64,000 nucleotides of DNA from SHZI01 sp963698405 (GCA_963698405.1 CAVOQT010000003.1:15380-79379), one strand, 5' to 3'. Counted from the first letter of the stretch, positions 1 through 8,870 are shown. The notes: a model not told the origin generated them from the sequence alone. Program-made: numbers and translations.

Positions 1-884
1 TCGATTGTGGTGCCGCTGACAGGATGCGTGAAGGACAGGCGTCGCGCGTGCAGCGCCTGACGACGAAAAGCCCGCAGGGTATCGGCGAGGCGCGATGTAG
101 CGCCGGCCGGCACGATCAGGCGGCCGCTGTAGGCCTGATCGCCGACCAGCGGGTGACGCACATGCGCCATGTGCACGCGGATCTGGTGCGTACGGCCGGT
201 TTCGAGGCGTACGGCGATGTAGGTGTGATGGGCAAAGCGTGTCAGCACCCGATAGTGCGTCACTGCTGCGCGACCGCCCTGCTCCACCGCCATCTTCGTG
301 CGCTGGCTGCGGTGCCGGCCGATCGGTTCATCCACCATCCCGCCACCAGTCATCGTGCCGACACAGACGGCGCGATATTCGCGGGTGATCTGCCGTGCTT
401 CCAGGTCGCGCACCAGATGCGTGTGGGCAGGGATAGTCTTGGCGATCAGCAGCAGGCCGCTGGTGTCCTTGTCGAGGCGATGCAGGATTCCGCTGCGCGG
501 CAGTTCGGCAAGCGCCGGCAGATAGGCCAGCAGGCCATTCTGCAGGGTACCGGCCGGATTGCCGGCGCCGGGGTGCACGACCAGTCCGGCCGGCTTGTCG
601 ATCACCAGCACATCGCTGTCTTCGTGCACGACAGTGAGCGCCATGGCTTCGGGTTGAGCGCTGTCCACCGGTTCGGGCGCCGCAATTTCGAGCACCACCC
701 ACTGGCCGGCCAGTACTTTGGTGCGTGGCTCGGGCAGTTCCTCATCAAGCCGCACGTGGCCATCGAGAATCCACTGCTTGATGCGGCTGCGCGAGTAATC
801 GGGCAGCAAGCCGGCCAGCACCTGATCGAGCCGGTGACCGTCCTGCCCGGCGGGTATCTGCAATCGATGCTGCTCAAGCTCCAT
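1..884 (-). CDS. rluD: 23S rRNA pseudouridine synthase RluD (3' end cut by window edge)
   Basis: Pseudouridine synthase of the RluA/RluD family, which in characterised members modifies 23S rRNA helix 69. Read on the minus strand, the protein begins MELEQHRLQIPAG and has an N-terminal S4-type RNA-binding region (about residues 15-75). The catalytic block HRLDKDTSGLLLIAK follows, with the invariant Asp in HRLD, then RxHQIRVHM near the RNA-binding C-terminal half. The frame is open to base 1, so roughly the last 20-30 residues are missing. The start is the ATG complementary to 882-884. It is divergent from bamD, the usual neighbour arrangement in many gammaproteobacteria. Family assignment is firm; RluD rather than RluC rests on the bamD neighbour and the S4 domain. 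Confidence 0.93.
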   Translation of the reverse strand, partial: MELEQHRLQIPAGQDGHRLDQVLAGLLPDYSRSRIKQWILDGHVRLDEELPEPRTKVLAGQWVVLEIAAPEPVDSAQPEAMALTVVHEDSDVLVIDKPAGLVVHPGAGNPAGTLQNGLLAYLPALAELPRSGILHRLDKDTSGLLLIAKTIPAHTHLVRDLEARQITREYRAVCVGTMTGGGMVDEPIGRHRSQRTKMAVEQGGRAAVTHYRVLTRFAHHTYIAVRLETGRTHQIRVHMAHVRHPLVGDQAYSGRLIVPAGATSRLADTLRAFRRQALHARRLSFTHPVSGTTI

Positions 885-896
885 GGCGCGCTAGGC

Positions 897-902
897 TATA
901 CT
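897..902 (+). promoter_or_regulatory. Possible -10 box for bamD
   Basis: TATACT lies 41 bases before the bamD start, in the short rluD-bamD divergent gap. No good -35 hexamer is visible 16-18 bases upstream, so this is only a candidate. Confidence 0.3.
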
Positions 903-943
903 CTCGGCCCGCCCGGCGACAGCACGGAAACAGAAATTCACAC

Positions 944-1762
944 ATGTCCCTGTTCAGTTCCAGCAGGCCGTCCATTCAGCGCATCGTAATGACGATTGCG
1001 TTGGCCACACTGCTGGCCGGCAACCTGAGCGGCTGCTTCTTCCGCAAGGACAAAGAAGACAAATCGGGTGTGGAGCAGCTCTACGAGCGCGCCCACAAGT
1101 CCATGGACTCGGGCAACTTCAAGAATGCCATCCAGTATTACGAAGGGCTGGAAGCCCGTTTCCCGTTCAGCAACCAGAGCAAGCAGGCGCAGCTCGATCT
1201 CATCTACTGCTACTACAACGACCGCCAGATCGAAGCGACCGTCGATGCAGCGACCACCTTCGAGCGTGAAAATCCGACCCATCCGCGCGTGGACTACGCG
1301 CTGTACATGCGTGGCCTGGCTTATTTTTCCGGCCAGAGCAGCTGGTATCACCGCTGGTTCAATGCCGACCTGTCGGAACGCCCGCCAAAGAACCTGCAGG
1401 AATCGTTCACGGCCTTTTCGCAGCTCCTGCAGCGCTTCCCGAACAGCGCCTACTCGGCAGATGCCCGTCAGCGCATGGTCTTCCTGCGCAACCGGCTGGC
1501 CGACTACGAGCTGCATGTGGCGCGCTATTACATGAGCCGTGGCGCATGGCTGGCGGCAGCCAGCCGCGCACGCTTCACGGTCGAGAACTACGATGGTGCA
1601 CCGGCCGTGGCTGAATCGCTGAAGATCATGCTGGACGCCTACCGGCAACTCGGCATGCGCGACCAGGCCGATGACGTCCGGCTGGTACTCGCCAGCAACT
1701 ACCCCGCCACCCTCCGGCAAGTGGTCAAGGAAGAACAGAAGCCCTGGTACCGGTTCTGGTAG
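944..1762 (+). CDS. bamD: Outer membrane protein assembly factor BamD (lipoprotein)
   Basis: Lipoprotein subunit of the BAM complex that folds beta-barrel proteins into the outer membrane; it acts on the periplasmic face of that membrane. The 272-residue product has a signal peptide ending in a lipobox, LSGC with Cys31, and then TPR-type helical repeats. Family signatures include the RFPFSNQSKQAQLDL and SADARQRM segments and a YYMSRGAWLAA repeat. Length is normal for the family. An in-frame Met16 at 989 would also leave a workable lipoprotein signal. The TAG stop belongs to GTAGGAGC, the first bases of a REP-like repeat, so the present 3' end may have been set by that repeat. Confidence 0.95.
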   Translation: MSLFSSSRPSIQRIVMTIALATLLAGNLSGCFFRKDKEDKSGVEQLYERAHKSMDSGNFKNAIQYYEGLEARFPFSNQSKQAQLDLIYCYYNDRQIEATVDAATTFERENPTHPRVDYALYMRGLAYFSGQSSWYHRWFNADLSERPPKNLQESFTAFSQLLQRFPNSAYSADARQRMVFLRNRLADYELHVARYYMSRGAWLAAASRARFTVENYDGAPAVAESLKIMLDAYRQLGMRDQADDVRLVLASNYPATLRQVVKEEQKPWYRFW

Positions 1763-1858
1763 GAGCAGCTTGTAGGAGCGCCTTCAGCTGTGGGAGCGGC
1801 TTCAGCCGCGATTCAAGGCCTCGGATCGCGCCTGAAGGCGCTCCTACCAGCCGCTCCA
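1759..1858. repeat. REP palindrome cluster, bamD/nadE convergent gap
   Basis: Several copies of the window's REP unit lie between the convergent bamD and nadE genes. One copy has the stem GCGGCTTCAGCCGC. Another pair uses the alternative stem GCGCCTTCAGGC / GCCTGAAGGCGC in opposite orientation. Each is flanked by GTAGGAG or CTCCTAC arms. The unit fills the entire gap, and its first bases include the bamD stop codon. Confidence 0.85.
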
Positions 1859-1863
1859 CCCCA

Positions 1864-3504
1864 TCAGACCTGATGCCGGTAGCCCGAAGTAATCGGATAC
1901 CGCCAGTCGCGGCCAAAAGCCCGCCCTGAAATTCGCACACCCGGCGGCGCCTGTCGACGCTTGTACTCGGCGCGACGCACCATCTCCAGCACCCGCGCAG
2001 TCACTTCCCGGTCGAATCCATGCGCCGCAATTTCGTCTACCGAACGATTCTCGATGATCAGCGCATCGAGAATTGCATCGAGCACCGGATAGGGTGGCAG
2101 TGAATCGCTGTCCTGCTGATCGGGACGCAGCTCGGCGCTGGGCGGCCGGGTAATCACGCGATCGGGAATCACCGGGCTGATGCTGTTGCGATAGCGGGCC
2201 AGTTCATAGACCAGTGTCTTCGTACAGTCCTTGATCGGTGCAAATCCACCGACCATATCGCCGTAGAGCGTCGCGTAACCAACCGCCATCTCGCTCTTGT
2301 TGCCAGTGGCAAGCACCATCCGGCCGGTCTTGTTGGAGATGGCCATCAGCAGGATGCCGCGGCAGCGCGACTGGATATTCTCCTCGGTCGCGTCCTCGGG
2401 CAGCCCGGCAAACAGTGGCTCGAGCGAGTTGCGCGTGGCAGCAACCATCGTCTCGATCGGCAACACCTGATAATCGACGCCCATCAACTGCGCCTGCAGG
2501 GCGGCATCCTCAAGACTCATCGGCGCCGTATAGCGATAGGGCATCATCACGGCCTGCACCGCCATGGCGCCCAGCGCATCGACCGCCAGCGCCAGCGTCA
2601 ACGCCGAATCGATACCACCGGAGAGCCCGAGTACGATACCGGGGAAGCCATTCTTGCGGACGTAATCGCGGATCCCGGCGAGCAGCGCTGCATAGACGCT
2701 GGGCACATCGTCGAGCAGCGGCACCATCGTGCCGGGCACGGCCTCAACCCGCCCGTCAGCACCGCGACGGAAGCGCAGCACGTGCAAGCCGGCCGCGAAG
2801 GCCGGGGCGCGGAATACCACCTGGCCATCGGCATCGGCAACACAGGAACCGCCGTCAAACACCAGTTCATCCTGTCCGCCGACCAGGTTGAGATAGATCA
2901 GCGGCCGGCCGGTTTCCACGGCACGCGCCGTGATCACCGCTTCGCGCTGCGCCTGCTTGCCGATCTCGAAGGGCGAGCCGTTGGTGACCAGCAGCAGTTC
3001 CGCACCGGCCGCGATTGCGCGCGCCGGCAGGCCGGGCTGCCAGATGTCCTCACAGATGCCGAGACCGAGTTTGATGCCGCGAAATTCGACGACTACCGGG
3101 GCACTGCCCGGCGTGAAATAACGCTGCTCGTCGAACACGCTGTAGTTGGGCAGGCAAACCTTGCGATAGTTGGCGAGCTGTTTGCCGCCGGCGAACAGGG
3201 CCACGGAATTGTAGATGTGCTGGTCCGCATACTCGGGATAGCCGACCAGTACCGCGACCTCGCCGCTCTCTGCACAGATGCGCGCCAGACCCTCGGCCAC
3301 CTGCCGCCGCAGCCCGGCATGGAAGAGCAGATCTTCAGGCGGATAGCCGCACATGGCGAGTTCGGGGAAGACCACCAGGTCGGCGCTCTTCGCCTGCCCG
3401 ACCTGGCGCAACACGGCGATGATCTTGTCGGTGTTGCCACTGACATCGCCAACCGGGAAATCCTGCTGGGCGAGCGCTAGACGGAGTTCCGGTGTACCTG
3501 GCAT
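1864..3504 (-). CDS. nadE: Glutamine-dependent NAD+ synthetase
   Basis: Catalyses the last step of NAD biosynthesis, amidating deamido-NAD+ with ammonia released from glutamine. The 546-residue protein has an N-terminal nitrilase-type glutaminase domain (about 1-260) with a visible Glu48-Lys115-Cys151 triad (FPEL, YRKV, GICEDIW). The C-terminal synthetase domain carries the ATP pyrophosphatase loop LSGGIDS (294-300) and the NKSE region. Length fits the two-domain bacterial form. It starts 7 bases after sucD, so it is probably the last gene of the sucC-sucD-nadE unit. The 3' end faces bamD across a REP cluster. Confidence 0.96.
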   Translation of the reverse strand: MPGTPELRLALAQQDFPVGDVSGNTDKIIAVLRQVGQAKSADLVVFPELAMCGYPPEDLLFHAGLRRQVAEGLARICAESGEVAVLVGYPEYADQHIYNSVALFAGGKQLANYRKVCLPNYSVFDEQRYFTPGSAPVVVEFRGIKLGLGICEDIWQPGLPARAIAAGAELLLVTNGSPFEIGKQAQREAVITARAVETGRPLIYLNLVGGQDELVFDGGSCVADADGQVVFRAPAFAAGLHVLRFRRGADGRVEAVPGTMVPLLDDVPSVYAALLAGIRDYVRKNGFPGIVLGLSGGIDSALTLALAVDALGAMAVQAVMMPYRYTAPMSLEDAALQAQLMGVDYQVLPIETMVAATRNSLEPLFAGLPEDATEENIQSRCRGILLMAISNKTGRMVLATGNKSEMAVGYATLYGDMVGGFAPIKDCTKTLVYELARYRNSISPVIPDRVITRPPSAELRPDQQDSDSLPPYPVLDAILDALIIENRSVDEIAAHGFDREVTARVLEMVRRAEYKRRQAPPGVRISGRAFGRDWRYPITSGYRHQV

Positions 3505-3511
3505 GGGCGCA

Positions 3512-4381
3512 TCAGCGCATCAGTTCAAGCATCGCGCTGCCGAGTTCGGCCGGTGAACGGACGGTGCGCACTCTGGCCGCTTCGAGCGCAGCAAACTTGG
3601 CGTCTGCCGTGCCTTCGCCGCCGGAGATGATGGCGCCGGCATGACCCATGCGCTTGCCCGGCGGTGCCGTCACACCGGCGATGTAAGCGACGACCGGCTT
3701 GGTGACATGCTTCTGGATGTAGCGGGCCGCGGCCTCTTCGTCCGTGCCGCCGATCTCGCCGACCATGATCACGCCTTCGGTGGCCGGGTCCTGCTGGAAC
3801 AACTCCAGGCAGTCGATGAAATTCATGCCGCGGATCGGATCGCCGCCGATGCCCACACAGGTGGTCTGGCCCAGACCATTGCGCGTGGTCTGGTAGACGG
3901 CCTCATAGGTCAGCGTGCCGGAGCGCGAGACGATACCGATCTTGCCGGGCTTGTGGATGAAGCCGGGCATGATGCCGATCTTGCATTCACCCGGCGTGAT
4001 GATGCCCGGGCAGTTGGGGCCGATCAGCCGGCAGTCGTGATCCTTGAGGCCAGCCTTCACGCGCACCATATCGAGCACCGGAATGCCCTCGGTGATGCAC
4101 ACGATCAGCTTGATGCCGGCATCAGCTGCCGCGAGGATCGAATCGGCGGCAGCCGGCGCCGGCACGAAGATCATGCTGACATCAGCGCCGGTGGCGCGCA
4201 CCGCTTCAGGCATGGTGTTGAACACCGGCAGGCCGAGTGCGGTCTCACCACCACGGCCGGGCGTGACGCCGGCGACAATCTGTGTGCCGTACTCGATGCA
4301 CTGCTGGGCGTGAAACGAGCCCTGCTTGCCGGTCAGGCCCTGGCAGATGATGCGGGAATTCTTGTTGACGAGAATGCTCAT
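3512..4381 (-). CDS. sucD: Succinyl-CoA ligase alpha subunit
   Basis: Alpha subunit of the TCA-cycle enzyme that converts succinyl-CoA to succinate with formation of a nucleoside triphosphate. The 289 residues contain the CoA-binding Rossmann region at the N-terminus (TGKQGSFHAQQ), the GPNCPGIITP loop and the phosphorylated active-site His247 in GHAGAIISGG. Length is standard. It is downstream of sucC on the same strand. Unusually, the two genes are separated by 94 bases occupied by a REP element, where many bacteria have only a few bases. Confidence 0.97.
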   Translation of the reverse strand: MSILVNKNSRIICQGLTGKQGSFHAQQCIEYGTQIVAGVTPGRGGETALGLPVFNTMPEAVRATGADVSMIFVPAPAAADSILAAADAGIKLIVCITEGIPVLDMVRVKAGLKDHDCRLIGPNCPGIITPGECKIGIMPGFIHKPGKIGIVSRSGTLTYEAVYQTTRNGLGQTTCVGIGGDPIRGMNFIDCLELFQQDPATEGVIMVGEIGGTDEEAAARYIQKHVTKPVVAYIAGVTAPPGKRMGHAGAIISGGEGTADAKFAALEAARVRTVRSPAELGSAMLELMR

Positions 4382-4391
4382 GCTGATTGCT

Positions 4392-4462
4392 CGGTAGGAG
4401 CGGCTTCAGCCGCGATCGACGATGAATGAATCGCGGCTGAAGCCGCTCCCACAGAAGCCGCG
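4392..4462. repeat. REP element inside the sucC-sucD spacer
   Basis: An inverted pair of REP units: GTAGGAGCGGCTTCAGCC, a 14-16 base centre, then the reverse unit with stem GCGGCTGAAGCCGC ending CTCCCAC. A short further half-unit, AGAAGCCGCGAT, follows. In the sucCD mRNA this would fold into a large hairpin between the two cistrons. Confidence 0.88.
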
Positions 4463-4475
4463 ATATCCGCGAACC

Positions 4476-5636
4476 TCATGACAGCGCTGCCACAGCCTTG
4501 CGGGCTGCATCGCTGAGGTCGTCGGCGGGAATGATGGCGAGGCCGCTGTCTTTCAGCATCGCGCGACCCTGTTCGACGTTCGTGCCCTCGAGGCGCACCA
4601 CCACCGGTACCGCGACCTTCACGTCGCGCACCGCACGCACCACGCCCTCGGCGATCAGATCACAGCGCACGATGCCGCCGAAGATGTTGACGAGGATGGC
4701 CTTCACGCCGGGGTTGGACAGAATCAGCTTGAAAGCCGCCGCCACCCGTTCCGGCGTGGCGCCACCACCGACATCCAGGAAGTTCGCCGGCTCACCGCCG
4801 TGCAGCTTGATCAGATCCATGGTCGCCATGGCGAGACCGGCACCGTTGACCATGCAGGCGATGTTGCCATCCAGCGAAACGTAGTTGAGGTCGTGCTCGG
4901 CGGCACGCCGCTCCATCTCGTCTTCCTGGCTCGCGTCGCGCATGGTCTGCAACTCGCGCTGCCGGAACAGGGCGTTGTCTTCGATATTGATCTTGCCATC
5001 CAGCGACAGCAGGTCGCCGGCCTTGGTGACGATCAGCGGATTGATTTCGATCAGGCTGGCGTCGCACTCGTTGAACAGGCGGTAGAGCTTCGTGGCCAGA
5101 TCCACAAACTGCGTGACCTGCTGATTATTGAGTCCCAGCTGATAACCGAGCTGCCGGGCCTGATAGGGCTGAATGCCGGCCGCCGGATGGATCGCCGTGG
5201 TGAAAATCTGCTCGGGTGTGTTCGCCGCGACTTCCTCGATGTCCATGCCGCCGGCCGCCGAGGCGATAAACGCGATGCGTTCGCGGGAGCGGTCGACGAG
5301 CAGGCTCAGGTACAGCTCGCGGTCGATCTCGCTGCCCGCCTCTACATAGACCTGATTGACCGGCATGCCCTGCGGGCCGCTCTGCTTGGTGACCAGTTGC
5401 GTACCGAGCATGGCCCGCGCCAGCTGGCCAACCTCTTCGGTACTGCGGGCGAGCTTGACGCCGCCAGCCTTGCCGCGTCCCCCGGCATGCACCTGGGCCT
5501 TGACCACCCAGATCTTGCCGCCGATACGCCCGGCAGCGGCCGCCGCCTGGGCCGGCGTGGTGGCCACTTCGCCGGTCGGAACCGGGATACCGAAGCGGCG
5601 GAACAGTTCTTTGGCCTGGTATTCGTGCAGATTCAT
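4476..5636 (-). CDS. sucC: Succinyl-CoA ligase (ADP-forming) beta subunit
   Basis: Beta subunit, carrying the ATP-grasp nucleotide site, paired with sucD. The 386-residue product starts MNLHEYQAKELFRRFG, the family's near-invariant N-terminus. It contains VKAQVHAGGRGKAGGVK for nucleotide binding and FGGIVRCDLIAEGV near the C-terminus. The frame stays open 40 codons further upstream, but that stretch is not conserved and lies over the likely promoter, so the ATG at 5634-5636 is chosen. It is divergent from pilS. Confidence 0.97.
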   Translation of the reverse strand: MNLHEYQAKELFRRFGIPVPTGEVATTPAQAAAAAGRIGGKIWVVKAQVHAGGRGKAGGVKLARSTEEVGQLARAMLGTQLVTKQSGPQGMPVNQVYVEAGSEIDRELYLSLLVDRSRERIAFIASAAGGMDIEEVAANTPEQIFTTAIHPAAGIQPYQARQLGYQLGLNNQQVTQFVDLATKLYRLFNECDASLIEINPLIVTKAGDLLSLDGKINIEDNALFRQRELQTMRDASQEDEMERRAAEHDLNYVSLDGNIACMVNGAGLAMATMDLIKLHGGEPANFLDVGGGATPERVAAAFKLILSNPGVKAILVNIFGGIVRCDLIAEGVVRAVRDVKVAVPVVVRLEGTNVEQGRAMLKDSGLAIIPADDLSDAARKAVAALS

Positions 5637-5664
5637 GACGCGCGCCTGAGCCGGGAAGGCGCGT

Positions 5665-5692
5665 ATTGTGGGCGAATCAGACGCACTGTCAA
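5665..5692 (-). promoter_or_regulatory. Sigma-70 type promoter for sucC-sucD-nadE
   Basis: On the minus strand TTGACA (complement of 5687-5692) is followed after 16 bases by CACAAT (complement of 5665-5670). The expected transcription start is about 20 bases before the sucC ATG. This supports the short sucC start. Confidence 0.55.
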
Positions 5693-5829
5693 ACCACAGC
5701 GTGATCCGCCGACCATAAACACCGGGCTGCGGCGACCAGCCGGGGAAGTGCGACAAGCGTCACGCTTTCGGCAAACCGGGCATACATAATGTATCTGCCT
5801 GGCTCTCCCGGAACACACAGACCTGATGC

Positions 5830-7482
5830 ATGGCGACTGCTGAACACACACTGACGGCCCAGGTGGCTCCCACGCCGGGGTCCGCCTCACGCAGCATCGG
5901 CAGCGATGCAGCGCATCGGGTGCTGCGCTTCGTGGGGATATTCCGCGTCGTGGTGGGTATGGTGATGCTGGCGATCGCCTTCGGTTTTCGCAATCCACAG
6001 ATCCTCGGCATCCGCGACACCGGACTGTTTCTGGCCAGCGCTGCCAGTTACTGCCTGTTTGCCATACTGCTGCTGGTCTGGCAGTGGCGCCGGCGGCTCA
6101 TCATGCCGCGCCTCGTGCTGGTCGAACTGCTCATCGACGTGCTGGCCATCAGCCTGCTGATGCATGCCAGCGGCGGTGTGCGCAGCGGTATCGGCAGCCT
6201 GCTGGTAGTGTTCGTCGGCGCCGCAAGCCTGACGCTGCCGGGTCGCCAGGCCTTTTTTGCCTCGGCCATCGCCGCCCTTGCGGTACTCGCCGAACAGGCG
6301 CTGCGGGTCCTCGAACACGGCGCACCGAGCGGTGATTTCGTCGCTGCCGGCGTACTCGGCGCAATCATCTTCATGATCGCCTCGGCGGCCTGGCCGCTGG
6401 CCCGGCGCCTGGAAGAAACCGAGGCACTGGCCCACCAACGCGGCATTGATCTCGCCAACCTCGCCCAGCTGAACGACTACATCATCCAGAACCTGCGCGA
6501 AAGCATCGTGGTGGTCGATGCGGCCAACCGGGTGCGGCTCATCAACCAGTCAGCCGCCGAGCACACTGGTATCCGCACCCGCGAGCCGGGCCAGGATCTC
6601 GCACGTCTTGCACCACATCTGCACCGCATGCTCAGCGACTGGCGCCGGCAGGGCAATCCCTTGCTGCAACCGCCCTCGTTTCTGTCCGCCGATGGCAGCA
6701 CGCGCATCAACGCCTATCTGGCACCGCTCGGCGGCGGCGAGGATGGCCCGGTGCTGATGTTTCTGGAAGACGCCGGGCTGCTCAGCCAGAAGGTCCAGCA
6801 AACCAAGCTGGCTGCACTCGGTCGGCTGTCAGCGAGCATCGCGCACGAGATCCGCAACCCGGTCGGCGCGCTGAGCCACGCCAGCCAGTTGCTCGAAGAA
6901 TCGCCTCGGCTGAGCGCCGATGACCGGCGCTTGATTGACATCATTCGCACCAACTCCAGGCGCGTCAACGAGATCATCGAGAACGTGCTGCAGCTTTCGC
7001 GGCGCGAGTCCAGCCGCCCCGAGTTGATCTATCTGGCCGGCTGGATACGCGATTTCGCCGCCGAGTTCAGCTCGACGCTGGAACTGCACGAGGGCCAGGT
7101 CAGCATCACCAGCACCGAAGATGTAGAGGTACGCGTAGATCCCAGCCAGCTGCGGCAGATCGTCTGGAACCTGTGCGAGAACGCCATCAAGTACGGCAGC
7201 AGCAACGGCGGCATCGCGGTGGAGATTGCCTTCGGGCGGCTGTCCGGCAACCGCCGACCCTATCTGGAAATCAGCGATTGCGGCGCAGGCATCGCCGAAG
7301 AATTGCGCGAGCAGATCTTCGAACCCTTCGCGACCGGCCGCAGTGGTGGTACCGGTCTGGGCCTGTTTATTTCGCGCGAGCTTTGCGAGTGCAACCGTGC
7401 GGCTCTGGTCTATGAAGCCCGCCGTGGTGGCGGCAGCGTATTCCGGATCGTTTTTGCTGACCCGGCACGCTGGGAAGGCTGA
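5830..7482 (+). CDS. pilS: Sensor histidine kinase PilS, two-component control of type IV pili
   Basis: Membrane kinase expected to phosphorylate PilR. About six N-terminal membrane segments (roughly 32-53, 63-84, 90-111, 117-136, 140-158, 168-190) precede a PAS-like region (205-315). The HisKA domain has phospho-acceptor His339 in SIAHEIRNPVGAL, and the HATPase domain has the N-box around Asn451 (WNLCENAIKYG) plus DCGAGI and GGTGLGLF glycine loops. The six-helix plus PAS layout and 550-residue length match PilS, and pilR and pilA follow directly. In studied Pseudomonas, PilS senses pilin in the membrane; that is family knowledge not tested here. Confidence 0.93.
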   Translation: MATAEHTLTAQVAPTPGSASRSIGSDAAHRVLRFVGIFRVVVGMVMLAIAFGFRNPQILGIRDTGLFLASAASYCLFAILLLVWQWRRRLIMPRLVLVELLIDVLAISLLMHASGGVRSGIGSLLVVFVGAASLTLPGRQAFFASAIAALAVLAEQALRVLEHGAPSGDFVAAGVLGAIIFMIASAAWPLARRLEETEALAHQRGIDLANLAQLNDYIIQNLRESIVVVDAANRVRLINQSAAEHTGIRTREPGQDLARLAPHLHRMLSDWRRQGNPLLQPPSFLSADGSTRINAYLAPLGGGEDGPVLMFLEDAGLLSQKVQQTKLAALGRLSASIAHEIRNPVGALSHASQLLEESPRLSADDRRLIDIIRTNSRRVNEIIENVLQLSRRESSRPELIYLAGWIRDFAAEFSSTLELHEGQVSITSTEDVEVRVDPSQLRQIVWNLCENAIKYGSSNGGIAVEIAFGRLSGNRRPYLEISDCGAGIAEELREQIFEPFATGRSGGTGLGLFISRELCECNRAALVYEARRGGGSVFRIVFADPARWEG

Positions 7483-7503
7483 TGCAGCGGAGACCTTAGA
7501 AAC

Positions 7504-8865
7504 GTGGCAACACCAATCGCCCTGGTCGTCGATGACGAGCCCGATATCCGGGAACTGCTCGGCATCACCCTGGAACGCATGGACATCCGTGTCTGTGCCT
7601 GTGCCGACGTCGCCGCTGCGAAGGAACAACTGACACGGAATGAATTCCAGCTCTGCCTGACCGACATGCGCCTGCCGGATGGCGACGGCATTGACCTGAT
7701 CGAGTGGATGCAGCTGCGCGGCATCGGCACACCGGTGGCGGTGATCACCGCGCACGGCAATGTCGAAACCGCCGTGCGAGCGCTGAAGGCCGGCGCCTTT
7801 GATTTCATCTCCAAGCCGGTGGATATCAAAGTACTGCGCAAGCTGGTCGGCAGCGCGCTGAAACTGCCGCACAACGGAAGCTCCGGCGGCAAGGCCCAGT
7901 TGCTCGGCAACTCGACCGTCATCGAACAGCTGCGCGCCACCATCGCCAAGGTCGCACGCAGCCAGGCACCGGTGCACATCACCGGTGAGTCCGGCACCGG
8001 CAAGGAACTGGTGGCACGCATGATCCACGAGCAGGGCTCGCGGGCCGAGGCGCCCTTCGTGCCGGTCAACTGCGGTGCGATTCCCGGCGAACTGATGGAG
8101 AGCGAGTTTTTTGGTCATCGCAAGGGTTCGTTTACCGGCGCGGTCAGCGACAAGGAAGGCCTGTTCCAGTCCGCCGAAGGCGGCACGCTGTTCATGGACG
8201 AGATCGCCGACCTGCCGCTGCCCATGCAGGTGAAACTGTTGCGGGTGATCCAGGAAAAATCGCTGCGGCCAGTCGGCCAGACCGCCGAAGTACCGGTCGA
8301 CGTGCGCATCCTGTCAGCCACCCACAAGGATCTGCGCGCACTGGTGGCGAGTGGCCACTTCCGTGAAGACCTTTACTACCGCATCAACGTCATCGAACTG
8401 CGCGTGCCGCCGCTGCGTGATCGCGGCGAGGACACCCTGCTGCTCACCGGTCACATCCTCGCGCGCCTGGCCGCCAACATGGGTCTGCCACCGCCGGAAC
8501 TGAGCACCGCTGCGCGTAGCAAACTCGCCACCTACCACTTCCCCGGCAATGTGCGCGAACTGGAAAACATCCTCGAACGAGCCATCGCCATGAGCGGCGA
8601 CGAGATCGCCGCCGCCGACATCCACATCCACGAGGCAGGAGCGGCGGTAGGAGCGGCTTCAGCCGCGATCCCCGCCGGAATCGCGGCTGAAGCCGCTCCT
8701 ACCGCCGCTCCTGCCCACCTCGGCGACCGCCTGGAACTGCTGGAACGCGAGACCATCGTGAAAGCGCTGGAAGAAAACCGCTACAACAAGACCGCCACGG
8801 CAAAGAAACTCGGCCTGACGCTGCGCGCTCTGCGCTATCGCATGCAGAAACTCGGCATCGATTGA
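7504..8865 (+). CDS. pilR: Sigma-54 response regulator PilR, with a REP-encoded linker
   Basis: NtrC-family activator expected to drive sigma-54 transcription of pilA. The receiver domain has phospho-acceptor Asp54 (LTDMRLPDG). The AAA+ domain has Walker A GESGTGKE (161-168), the sigma-54 contact loop as GSFTGA (208-213; the family usually has GAFTGA) and Walker B LFMDEIADL. A Fis-type helix-turn-helix occupies about 410-453. The start is GTG, with GGAGA about 12 bases upstream. Residues about 378-404, between AAA+ and HTH, are Ala-rich because an inverted REP pair is inserted in frame there. The gene lies 21 bases after pilS and upstream of pilA. Confidence 0.94.
   Translation: MATPIALVVDDEPDIRELLGITLERMDIRVCACADVAAAKEQLTRNEFQLCLTDMRLPDGDGIDLIEWMQLRGIGTPVAVITAHGNVETAVRALKAGAFDFISKPVDIKVLRKLVGSALKLPHNGSSGGKAQLLGNSTVIEQLRATIAKVARSQAPVHITGESGTGKELVARMIHEQGSRAEAPFVPVNCGAIPGELMESEFFGHRKGSFTGAVSDKEGLFQSAEGGTLFMDEIADLPLPMQVKLLRVIQEKSLRPVGQTAEVPVDVRILSATHKDLRALVASGHFREDLYYRINVIELRVPPLRDRGEDTLLLTGHILARLAANMGLPPPELSTAARSKLATYHFPGNVRELENILERAIAMSGDEIAAADIHIHEAGAAVGAASAAIPAGIAAEAAPTAAPAHLGDRLELLERETIVKALEENRYNKTATAKKLGLTLRALRYRMQKLGID
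8636..8716. repeat. REP inverted pair inserted in frame within pilR
   Basis: GTAGGAGCGGCTTCAGCC, a short centre, then its reverse GGCTGAAGCCGCTCCTAC, flanked by extra GGAGCGGCG / CCGCCGCTCC bases. It is read through as VGAASAAI followed by IAAEAAPT in the pilR frame, with no stop. It lies exactly in the inter-domain linker. Confidence 0.9.
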
Positions 8866-8870
8866 AACCG

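Noticed and set aside
24..989. Long plus-strand open frame over rluD (321 codons)
   Set aside because: It is antisense to a clear RluD with catalytic HRLDKDTSG; its translation has no recognisable domain and looks like a GC-rich shadow.
938..1720. Minus-strand open frame over bamD
   Set aside because: Antisense to BamD, which has lipobox and TPR sequence; low-complexity composition.
5637..5756. Longer N-terminus for SucC
   Set aside because: The added 40 residues are not family-like and overlie the TTGACA-N16-CACAAT promoter; MNLHEYQAKELF is the known start.
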